Positions 54,282-64,000 of a stretch of 64,000 bases of DNA are shown piece after piece. The stretch's first letter is position 1. Each line of letters begins with the position of its first letter. Both the position numbers and the translations under genes were made by a program. The notes below the pieces were generated by a model. It made no database searches and was not told the origin of the DNA. It was given only the letters and a program-made list of their open reading frames with translations. Source of the stretch: Streptomyces sp. Y2F8-2 (lineage in GTDB: Bacteria > Actinomycetota > Actinomycetes > Streptomycetales > Streptomycetaceae); assembly GCF_014905555.1 (NCBI RefSeq), contig NZ_BNGS01000011.1, positions 1-64,000 of the forward strand, read 5' to 3'.

Positions 54282-55085
54282 GTGAGCGGGGTGAGCGCGA
54301 GCGGCACCACGGCCGGCCAGGTCGAACACATGCTGCGCCAGGTGACGCCCGGGCGTTACGACGCCTACGAGGCGCTCCTGCGCGCGCTCGCCACCCCGTC
54401 CACCGGCAAAGTCTGGATGCTGCTGTGGCACGGCCAGGCCGGCTCGCCCGACGCCCAGTACGCGACCATGGAAGTGGACGGCCACGGCTACGCGCCGTGC
54501 GTCACCTCCGCACAGGAGCTCTCGGCCAGCGGCTGGACCCGCTCCTACGAGGTGATCGACGGCGCCGACGCGGCCCGCGCCCTCTACCCCGGCCACTACG
54601 GCCTCTGGCTCAACCCGCACGCGCCCGGCGGTGGCGTCGGCATCCCCTGGCTGGACCTGCGCCGCATCGCCGCCGGCCTGGAGCACCAGCCCGCGGGCCC
54701 CCTCAGGCTGTCCGAACCGGCCATCGAGATTCCGCAGTTCTACGCCCTGCTCACCCAGAACGCCCACCGCACGCCGGCCGTGCGCTCCCTGCGCCGCGCC
54801 TGGGTGCAACCCGCCCTCGGCGCCCCGTACCTGGCGATCGGCCTGGACGTCTACGACACCTCACCGCCCGCCGTCGACTCGGTGCGGGCGATGATGCAGC
54901 AGTCCGTCACGGCCGTCCCGGAGGGCCTGCCGGTGTCGACGGTCGCGCTGTCCGACGAGGACGACCCGGTGGCGATGTGGCTGCGCGTCAACTCCCGCCC
55001 GTTCTACGACCGTGAGGCCCACGCCCCGGCACCGGCCCCCGTGGCGGGCGGCTACGGCTATCCGCCGGTGCGCGGGGCGTACTGA
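54282..55085 (+). CDS. SseB-family protein, second copy
   Basis: 267 residues. VEHMLRQVTPGRYDAYEALL and KVWMLLWHGQAGSPDAQYAT form the N-terminal module, GHYGLWLNPHAPGGGVGIPW matches the NPGGGVGIP motif of the neighbouring paralogue, and APYLAIGLDVYDTS begins the C-terminal module. The tail is Pro/Ala/Gly-rich. GTG 54282 follows GGTAAAGGG. Function unknown; likely acts with the upstream paralogue. Confidence 0.8.
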   Translation: MSGVSASGTTAGQVEHMLRQVTPGRYDAYEALLRALATPSTGKVWMLLWHGQAGSPDAQYATMEVDGHGYAPCVTSAQELSASGWTRSYEVIDGADAARALYPGHYGLWLNPHAPGGGVGIPWLDLRRIAAGLEHQPAGPLRLSEPAIEIPQFYALLTQNAHRTPAVRSLRRAWVQPALGAPYLAIGLDVYDTSPPAVDSVRAMMQQSVTAVPEGLPVSTVALSDEDDPVAMWLRVNSRPFYDREAHAPAPAPVAGGYGYPPVRGAY

Positions 55086-55406
55086 CGTCCGCACTTCCCG
55101 GGCGGAGGACCTGGTTCGGTGCCCGGAGCTCTTCTTCGCGCGTAGATGAAGGTGGATGGTCCCTCTCTCGCGTGAAGTGTCCCCATTTGCTTGCGTCCGC
55201 ACCGCGCTACCAGCTGTCCGGATAACGGATCTCCCCAGTCCGCATCACGTTTATGCATCCTTTCATTGTCAAGTCTGGCCACTGATCACCGAAGCGTTGA
55301 AGACTCCCGCTTCAAGGGGTTCGCCCCTGTGTACGACGGACTGATTCATGCCGCCACCGCGGCAAGTGCGGGCCGGCCACCGCCGGTTGAGAGGGGTCCC
55401 TGCCAG
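55086..55406. promoter_or_regulatory. Leader region of the peptide transporter operon
   Basis: 321 bases without a gene. It contains TTGTCA at 55265-55270 and a hairpin AGGGG-TTCG-CCCCT at 55315-55328, which may be an attenuator or mRNA stabiliser. The promoter must be here but the -10 is not clear. Confidence 0.35.
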
Positions 55407-56414
55407 ATGACGGCACCATTGCACGAGCCGACTGCGGAAGCGGCCGCGAGTGCTGCCGAGGAAGCGGCCGTAGCCAGCGCCGAAGCGAAGGCCGTCCAGG
55501 GGCGTTCCCTGGGCCGTATCGCCTGGGAGCGGCTCAAGAGGGACAAGCTCGCCCTGGCGGGTGGCATCGTTGTCCTGCTGCTGATCCTGGTCGCGGTCCT
55601 CGCTCCGCTGATCACCAGCCTGGTCGGGCAGGACCCCGACGCGTACCACGAGAACCTGATCGACCCGCTGTTCGGAACGCCCACGGGGTCCCTGGGGGGT
55701 ATCAGCGGTGACCACCTCCTCGGCGTCGAACCGGTCAACGGCCGCGACATCTTCGCCCGTATCGTCTACGGCGCGCAGATCTCGCTCCTCGTGGGCTTCG
55801 CCTCCGCGCTGGTCGCGGTCGTCCTCGGCACCGTGCTGGGCATCCTCGCCGGCTTCTTCGGAGGCTGGGTCGACTCGGTCATCAGCCGGGTGATGGACGG
55901 CCTGCTCGCCTTCCCCCAGCTGCTGTTCATCATCGCGCTGGTCTCGGTGATGCCGACCCAGCTGCTGGGCCTGACCGGCACGGGCGTGCGCGTCTTCGTG
56001 ATGATCCTGGTCATCGGGTTCTTCGGCTGGCCCTACGTCGGACGCGTCGTGCGCGGCCAGACGCTGTCGATGCGTGAACGCGAGTACGTCGAGGCGGCCC
56101 GCTCCCTGGGCGCCGGGCGGTTCTACATCCTCTTCAAGGAACTGCTGCCCAACCTCGTGGCGCCCATCATCGTGTACACGACGATGATGATCCCGACCAA
56201 CATCCTCACCGAGGCGGCCCTCAGCTTCCTCGGCGTGGGCGTCAAGCCGCCGACCGCCTCCTGGGGACAGATGCTCTCCAACGCGATCGACTACTACGAC
56301 TCGGACCCCATGTACATGGTGGTCCCCGGTGTGGCGATCTTCATCACCGTCCTTGCGTTCAACCTCTTCGGCGACGGCGTGCGCGACGCGCTGGACCCCA
56401 AGGGCTCCCGCTGA
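55407..56414 (+). CDS. Oligopeptide ABC permease (DppC/OppC-like)
   Basis: 335 residues. An acidic, Ala-rich N-terminus (EPTAEAAASAAEEAAVASAE) precedes six membrane helices and the inner-membrane ABC loop EAARSLGAGRFYILFKELLPN, the EAA motif that contacts the ATPases. Predicted to import di- or oligopeptides with the four genes that follow. Order here is permease C, binding protein, permease B, two ATPases. ATG 55407 has GAGGGG some ten bases upstream. Confidence 0.93.
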   Translation: MTAPLHEPTAEAAASAAEEAAVASAEAKAVQGRSLGRIAWERLKRDKLALAGGIVVLLLILVAVLAPLITSLVGQDPDAYHENLIDPLFGTPTGSLGGISGDHLLGVEPVNGRDIFARIVYGAQISLLVGFASALVAVVLGTVLGILAGFFGGWVDSVISRVMDGLLAFPQLLFIIALVSVMPTQLLGLTGTGVRVFVMILVIGFFGWPYVGRVVRGQTLSMREREYVEAARSLGAGRFYILFKELLPNLVAPIIVYTTMMIPTNILTEAALSFLGVGVKPPTASWGQMLSNAIDYYDSDPMYMVVPGVAIFITVLAFNLFGDGVRDALDPKGSR

Positions 56415-56482
56415 ACTGCCGTACCCCCAGCGACCCGTGGCACATGCACGGGGTCTCTCATCTATTCGGAGGATCCGAGATC

Positions 56483-58273
56483 GTGACTACCCAACGCACC
56501 TCAGGGCGGCGCAAGCAGGCCATGGCCGCTGCCGTCGTGGTCGCCGGGCTGCTGACCACGGCGGCGTGCGGCGGCGGTGACAACGGCGGCGGTTCGAAGG
56601 ACGGCGCGGCCGGCTTCAACGCGGCGAACGACAAGGTCGCTCAGGCCTCGATGGTGAAGAAGGGCGGCGAGCTGAAGTTCGCGAGCGCCCAGGACGCCGA
56701 CTCGTGGGACACCACGCGCGGCTACTACGGCATGGCGTGGAACTTCATGCGCTACTACAGCCGTCAGCTGGTCACCTACAAGACCGAGCCGGGGAAGGCG
56801 GGCGCCGAGCTGCAGCCCGACCTCGCCACCGACATGGGCAAGGTGTCCGACGGCGGCAAGACGTACACCTTCACCCTGCGCGACGGGCTCACCTGGGAGG
56901 ACGGCAAGCCGATCACCTCCAAGGACGTCAAGTACGGTATCGAGCGCCAGTGGGCGCAGGACGTCCTGTCGGGCGGTCCGGTCTACCTCAAGAACGTGCT
57001 CGACCCCAAGAACGCGTACAAGGGCCCCTACAAGGACTCCTCGGCGGACCACCTGGGCCTGAAGGCGATCGACACGCCCGACGACAAGACGGTCGTCTTC
57101 CACCTGCCCGAGGCCAACTCGGACTTCCTGCAGATGATCGCGCTGCCCTCGGCGTCCCCGGTGCGCCAGGACAAGGACACCAAGTCCAAGTACGCGCTGC
57201 GCCCCTTCTCCTCGGGTCCCTACAAGTTCCAGTCGTACGACCCGGGCAAGGACCTCGTCCTCGTCCGCAACGCCAGCTGGAAGCAGTCCTCGGACCCGGT
57301 CCGCAAGGCGTACCCGGACAAGATCAGCATCAAGTTCTTCACCAACGCCAACGACATGGACCAGCGCCTGATCGCGGGCGACTACGACCTGGACCTCAAC
57401 CAGACCGGCATGTCCCCGCAGGGCCGTACCGTCGCCCTGAAGCAGCACAAGGGCAACCTGGACAACCCGGTCTCCGGTTACATCCGCTACGCGACCTTCC
57501 CGCAGAGCGTGAAGCCGTTCGACAACATCCACTGCCGCAACGCCGTCATCTACGGCGCGGACCACGTGTCGCTGCAGACCGCGCGCGGTGGCCCGATCGC
57601 GGGTGGTGACATCGGCACCAACATGCTGCCGCCGTCCGTGCCGGGCTCCGAAGGCCAGAAGTACGACCCCTTCGGCCTCGCCGGCGCGAACAAGAACGGC
57701 AACGTCGCCAAGGCCAAGGAGGAGCTGAAGGCCTGCGGCCAGCCGAACGGCTTCAGCACCACCATCGCCGTCCGCAACAACAAGCCGGTCGAGGTGGCCA
57801 CCGCCCAGTCCCTGCAGGCGTCGCTGAAGAAGATCGGCATCAACGCCCAGATCGACCAGTACGACGGTTCGCAGACCACCGGCATCATCGGCAGCCCCGA
57901 CAACGTGAAGAAGAAGGGCTACGGCATCATCATCATGGGCTGGGGCCCGGACTTCCCGTCCGTGCAGGGCTACGGCCTGCCGCTGTGGGACAGCTCGTAC
58001 ATCAACGAGAGCGGTAACCAGAACTACGCCCTGATCAAGGACAAGACGATCGACGGGCTGTTCGACCAGTACACCAAGGCGACGACCCCGGCGCAGCAGA
58101 CCCAGATCGCCACGGAGATCAACCACAAGGTCATGGAGGGCGGCTACTACCTGCCCTTCGTCTTCGAGAAGTTCATCAACTGGCGCTCGAACCGGCTGGC
58201 GAACGTGTACACCACCAACGCGTACAGCGGTGAGTACGACTTCGTCAACCTGGGTCTGAAGTCCACGAAGTAA
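56483..58273 (+). CDS. Peptide-binding lipoprotein (DppA/OppA-like)
   Basis: 596 residues. GTG 56483 with GGAGG upstream. The lipobox TAACG follows MAAAVVVAGLLT. The SBP_bac_5 domain shows WNFMRYYSRQLVTYK, YTFTLRDGLTWEDGKPITSKD and KFFTNANDMDQRLIAGDYDL, ending with WRSNRLANVYTTNAY. It should capture peptides outside the membrane and deliver them to the two permeases. Large type-2 family length. A strong hairpin follows before the next gene. Confidence 0.95.
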   Translation: MTTQRTSGRRKQAMAAAVVVAGLLTTAACGGGDNGGGSKDGAAGFNAANDKVAQASMVKKGGELKFASAQDADSWDTTRGYYGMAWNFMRYYSRQLVTYKTEPGKAGAELQPDLATDMGKVSDGGKTYTFTLRDGLTWEDGKPITSKDVKYGIERQWAQDVLSGGPVYLKNVLDPKNAYKGPYKDSSADHLGLKAIDTPDDKTVVFHLPEANSDFLQMIALPSASPVRQDKDTKSKYALRPFSSGPYKFQSYDPGKDLVLVRNASWKQSSDPVRKAYPDKISIKFFTNANDMDQRLIAGDYDLDLNQTGMSPQGRTVALKQHKGNLDNPVSGYIRYATFPQSVKPFDNIHCRNAVIYGADHVSLQTARGGPIAGGDIGTNMLPPSVPGSEGQKYDPFGLAGANKNGNVAKAKEELKACGQPNGFSTTIAVRNNKPVEVATAQSLQASLKKIGINAQIDQYDGSQTTGIIGSPDNVKKKGYGIIIMGWGPDFPSVQGYGLPLWDSSYINESGNQNYALIKDKTIDGLFDQYTKATTPAQQTQIATEINHKVMEGGYYLPFVFEKFINWRSNRLANVYTTNAYSGEYDFVNLGLKSTK

Positions 58274-58327
58274 CCCGGCACACCCGCCGTACGGCACGAA
58301 AGGCAGGTGAAGGCCGGCGCGGCGTGA

Positions 58328-58362
58328 CCGCGGGCCACCGGAGGACCACCGGTGGCCCGCGG
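58328..58362 (+). terminator. Hairpin between binding protein and permease B
   Basis: Perfect 14-base arms (CCGCGGGCCACCGG and complement) around AGGACCA. Located within the operon, it could limit readthrough or protect the upstream mRNA so that binding protein exceeds the membrane components. Confidence 0.55.
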
Positions 58363-58382
58363 TCCGCGGCGGGCCGTTAGCT

Positions 58383-59377
<995 letters not shown>

Positions 59378-59381
<4 letters not shown>

Positions 59382-60471
59382 GCGAACTCAGCAAGACCGG
59401 AGCAGCCGTGGGTGAACCCACGAGTTCCTCGCCGGCGCCGACCTCCTTCCTGGAGGTGCGCGACCTGAAGGTGCACTTCCCGACCGACGACGGTCTGGTG
59501 AAGTCCGTCGACGGGCTCAGCTTCCAGCTGGAGAAGGGCAAGACCCTCGGCATCGTGGGCGAGTCGGGTTCCGGCAAGTCCGTCACCTCGCTCGGCATCA
59601 TGGGCCTGCACACCACGGGCCAGTACGGCAAGCGCAAGGCGCAGATCTCCGGCGAGATCTGGCTGAACGGCACCGAGTTGCTGTCCGCCGACCCCGACCG
59701 GGTGCGCAAGATGCGCGGCCGCGAGATGGCGATGATCTTCCAGGACCCGCTGTCCGCGCTGCACCCGTACTTCACGATCGGCCACCAGATCGTGGAGGCG
59801 TACCGGATCCACCACGACGTCGACAAGAAGACCGCCCGCAAACGGGCGATCGAGATGCTCGACCGGGTGGGCATCCCGCAGCCGGACAAGCGGGTCGACA
59901 ACTACCCGCACGAGTTCTCCGGCGGTATGCGCCAGCGCGCGATGATCGCGATGTCGCTGGTCAACAACCCCGAACTGCTCATCGCGGACGAGCCGACCAC
60001 CGCCCTGGACGTCACCGTCCAGGCGCAGATCCTCGACCTCATCCGCGACCTGCAGAAGGAGTTCGGCTCCGCCGTCATCATCATCACCCACGACCTGGGG
60101 GTCGTCGCCGAACTGGCCGACGACATCCTGGTGATGTACGGCGGCCGCTGCGTGGAACGCGGCCCGGCCGAGAAGGTGTTCTACGAGCCCCGCCACCCCT
60201 ACACCTGGGGCCTGCTCGGCTCGATGCCGCGCCTGGACCGCGAGGAGCAGGAGCGTCTGATCCCGGTCAAGGGCTCCCCGCCCTCGCTGATCAACATCCC
60301 GTCCGGCTGCGCCTTCAACCCACGCTGCCCGTACGCCGACGTCCCGAAGGACAACGTCACCCGCACCGTCCGGCCCGAGCTGACCGAGGTCGGCAGCCGG
60401 CACTGGGCCGCCTGCCACATGTCGCAGGAGCAGCGGGAGCGTATCTGGACCGAAGAGATTGCGCCGAAGCT

Positions 60472-60475
<4 letters not shown>
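59378..60475 (+). CDS. Oligopeptide ABC ATPase (DppD/OppD-like)
   Basis: 365 residues. Walker A GESGSGKSV, Q-loop MIFQDPLSALHP, signature FSGGMRQRAM, Walker B LLIADEPTTALDVT, switch His in ITHDLGVVAEL. C-terminal oligopeptide region GCAFNPRCPYAD with Cys. Overlaps the permease stop and the next gene start (GTGA), indicating tight coupling. Confidence 0.95.
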
Positions 60476-62028
<1,553 letters not shown>

Positions 62029-62029
62029 G

Positions 62030-62054
62030 GCATGACAACTTGGCAAAGTCATGC
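62030..62054. promoter_or_regulatory. Inverted repeat between transporter and aminopeptidase
   Basis: GCATGAC and GTCATGC are eleven bases apart, just beyond the dppF stop. Could be a weak terminator or an operator for the aminopeptidase gene. Confidence 0.3.
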
Positions 62055-62133
62055 ACATGACCGAACGGGAGAGTGCAGAGTCTGGCGTGACCGTCCGATC
62101 GACTGATCGGCGCACGCTCGAAGGGATGACTCC

Positions 62134-63534
62134 ATGGCACTCTCCCGTTCGGCACGTTCGGCGCGCTTAGGGGTTCTGGCCACGGCGGCGGCCTCCTTCC
62201 TCGCCGTCGCGGCGTCCTCCGCCCCGGCCCCGGGTTCCGACGGCATCGGTGACGCCTACTTCCCGCAGCTCGGCAACGGCGGCTTCGACGCCCGCCACTA
62301 CGCCCTCGACGTGGCGTACGCCCCGGCCACCGGCCGTCTCGACGGCCGTACGACGATCACGGCCCGTGCCACCCAGAGCCTCACCTCCTTCGACCTGGAC
62401 CTGCAGCAGCTTCAGGTCACGAGGGTCGAGGTGAACGGCAGACCCGCCCGCTTCACGCGCCAGGGTGACGAGATCCGCATCACCCCGCGCGGCGTTCTCC
62501 CCCGGGGCCGGGACTTCACGGTCGCCGTCACCTACGGCGGCATCCCGCAGCCCCTCGGCGGCCCGATCGTCTTCGGCTCCAAGTACGGGTGGATGAAGAC
62601 CGCCGACGGCGTCTTCGTCGCCTGCGAGCCCAACGCCGCCTCCACCTGGTTCCCGTCCAGCGACCACCCCTCCGACAAGGCCACCTACGACATCCGCATC
62701 AAGGCGCCCAAGGGCCTGACCGCGGTCTCCAACGGACGGCTCATATCGACGTACGACAAGGGGGACCAGACCGTCACCCACTGGCGGGAGTCCAAGCCGA
62801 TGGCCACCTACCTGGCGACGGCGACCATCGGAAAGTTCGACGTGCGGACCGGGAAGACGCCGTCCGGGATCCCGATCTACGTCGCCATCGACCCCGTCCT
62901 GAAGAACAGCAACAGCGTCGACGTGTACGCCGTCACCGCCGAGGCCACCGACTACTGGTCGAAGGTCTTCGGCCCGTACCCCTTCGAGGAGACCGGCGCC
63001 ATCGTCGACGACATGCCCGAGGCCGGCTTCTCCCTGGAGGTCCAGTCGAAGCCCGCGTACTCGGCCGTCCGCAACGAGACGACGATCGTGCACGAGCTGG
63101 CCCACCAGTGGTTCGGCGACTCGGTCTCGGTGGCGCACTGGAAGGACATCTGGCTCAACGAGGGTTTCGCGACCTACGCCCAGTGGCTGTGGGCCGAGCA
63201 CAAGGGCAGCCGCTCGGCGCACGACTCCTTCGTCGCGGCGTACGACGCCCGCCCCGCCGACAACGCGTTCTGGCAGATCAAGGTGGCCGACCCGCAGCGC
63301 GACACCATGTTCGCCTCCGCGGTGTACCAGCGCGGGGCGATGACGCTCCAGGCACTGCGCGAGCGCATCGGCGACAGGGCGTTCTTCGAGCTGCTGCCCG
63401 CCTGGACCAGGCTCCACCGCTACGGCAACGCGAACACCGGCGACTTCATCCGGCTCGCGGAGAGGATCTCCGGGCGGCAGCTCGACGACCTGTTCCAGAA
63501 ATGGATCTTCACCACGGGCAAGCCGGCGCTGTAA
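62134..63534 (+). CDS. Secreted M1-family aminopeptidase
   Basis: 466 residues. Signal peptide (ARLGVLATAAASFLAVAAS). N-terminal beta domain (HYALDVAYAPATGRLDGRTT), then the gluzincin domain with H320-E-L-A-H and third ligand Glu343 in NEGFATY. GFSLEV replaces the classic GxMEN. It lacks the long C-terminal helical domain of full M1 enzymes (about 850 residues), as in other secreted actinobacterial forms. ATG 62134 follows GAAGGGATG. It could supply amino acids from peptides near the transporter upstream. Confidence 0.93.
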   Translation: MALSRSARSARLGVLATAAASFLAVAASSAPAPGSDGIGDAYFPQLGNGGFDARHYALDVAYAPATGRLDGRTTITARATQSLTSFDLDLQQLQVTRVEVNGRPARFTRQGDEIRITPRGVLPRGRDFTVAVTYGGIPQPLGGPIVFGSKYGWMKTADGVFVACEPNAASTWFPSSDHPSDKATYDIRIKAPKGLTAVSNGRLISTYDKGDQTVTHWRESKPMATYLATATIGKFDVRTGKTPSGIPIYVAIDPVLKNSNSVDVYAVTAEATDYWSKVFGPYPFEETGAIVDDMPEAGFSLEVQSKPAYSAVRNETTIVHELAHQWFGDSVSVAHWKDIWLNEGFATYAQWLWAEHKGSRSAHDSFVAAYDARPADNAFWQIKVADPQRDTMFASAVYQRGAMTLQALRERIGDRAFFELLPAWTRLHRYGNANTGDFIRLAERISGRQLDDLFQKWIFTTGKPAL

Positions 63535-63554
63535 CTTCGGCGCAACCCGGAGTT
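63533..63554 (+). terminator. Hairpin after the aminopeptidase gene
   Basis: AACTTCGG and CCGGAGTT pair with one wobble around CGCAA, at the stop codon. Confidence 0.4.
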
Positions 63555-63584
63555 CTCCTTGCTTTGTAAGGTGCACCCTGCTGG

Positions 63585-64000
63585 ATGGGTGAGAATGTAA
63601 GGGTGCTCCAGCAATTGTTCAGTCCCTCCGTCCAGCACACGCTGGATGTCGTCGGCATCTTCGTCTTCGCGATCTCCGGCGCCCTGCTGGCCGTCCGCAA
63701 GAACTTCGACGTGTTCGGCATCGCCGTGCTCGCCGAGGTCACCGCGCTGGGCGGAGGGCTGTTCCGGGATGTGGTCATCGGCGCCGTGCCGCCGGCCGCG
63801 TTCACGGATCTGGGGTACTTCCTGACCCCGCTGCTCGCCGCCCTCCTGGTGGTCTTCCTCCATCCTCAGGTGGAGCGCATCCAGGTCGCCGTCAACGTCT
63901 TCGACGCGGCCGGCCTCGGGCTGTTCTGCGTCGCGGGGACGACGAAGGCGTACGCCTACGGGCTAGGCCTGACCGCGTCCGCCGCCCTCGGCCTCGCGAC
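63585..64000 (+). CDS. UPF0126/TRIC-type membrane protein, N-terminal part
   Basis: Truncated by the window edge at about 138 codons. Repeated membrane module with FVFAISGALLAVRKNFD and the conserved GGGLFRDVVIG, then PLLAALLVVFLHP and FDAAGLGLFCVAG. Homologues form trimeric cation channels or transporters in the membrane (YadS/UPF0126, TRIC-like). ATG 63585 is used; GTG 63603 six codons later is an alternative, and no clear ribosome site separates them. Confidence 0.85.
   Translation, partial: MGENVRVLQQLFSPSVQHTLDVVGIFVFAISGALLAVRKNFDVFGIAVLAEVTALGGGLFRDVVIGAVPPAAFTDLGYFLTPLLAALLVVFLHPQVERIQVAVNVFDAAGLGLFCVAGTTKAYAYGLGLTASAALGLA

Overview
The window is high-GC actinobacterial DNA and almost certainly Streptomyces: third-codon GC is extreme, GTG starts are common, there are tandem secreted proteases, and the GlgE glucan pathway and glycine-cleavage genes are present. 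From memory (inference, not searched), the backbone gene order resembles the S. coelicolor region from glgE/glgP through the neutral metalloprotease, the ABC exporters, glgX, sdaA-glyA-gcvH-gcvT and a dipeptide ABC transporter.

Layout. 1-6.1 kb: 5' part of glgE, a secreted subtilisin and glycogen phosphorylase glgP, then a DUF1990 gene. 6.1-10.1 kb: two tandem thermolysin-like (M4) proteases, the second with a P domain. 10.3-15.8 kb: a translationally coupled pair of an alpha/beta hydrolase and a 1508-residue caspase-STAND NTPase-WD40 protein, which looks like a conflict or programmed-cell-death system. 15.9-23.2 kb: four ABC exporter half-transporters forming two heterodimers. 23.4-24.0 kb: a deletion scar joining an ABC ATPase to a LuxR regulator. 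24.1-26.3 kb: glgX. 26.5-34.5 kb: two L,D-transpeptidase lipoproteins, an enoyl-CoA hydratase, an anti-sigma-like ATPase, a divergent NodB protein, a beta-propeller lipoprotein, a MerR regulator and an EF-hand protein. 34.5-37.9 kb: an ABC ATPase translationally coupled to a leuA homologue under a leucine leader-peptide attenuator, with a divergent FadR-type regulator.

38-47.6 kb is accessory: AraC and oxidoreductase pseudogenes, an F420/NADP-type oxidoreductase, a GH25 lysozyme, a PI-PLC-like protein and a membrane protein. It also holds the most interesting locus, a 30-codon peptide gene at 42238-42330 followed by a cytochrome P450, a 3Fe-4S ferredoxin and a ferredoxin reductase-P450 fusion. 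This has the organisation of a P450-modified RiPP pathway. A tRNA-Ser 3'-end fragment at about 47.48 kb suggests an old integration site.

47.6-52.3 kb: sdaA, glyA, gcvH and gcvT, with a tandem glycine riboswitch before gcvT, form a glycine/serine catabolic unit. 52.5-55.1 kb: a P-loop kinase-like gene and two SseB-family genes. 55.4-62.0 kb: a five-gene oligopeptide ABC transporter whose last ATPase has a long acidic repeat tail. 62.1-64 kb: a secreted M1 aminopeptidase and the start of a UPF0126/TRIC-type membrane protein.

Most long open frames opposite these genes are GC-driven shadows and are not annotated.
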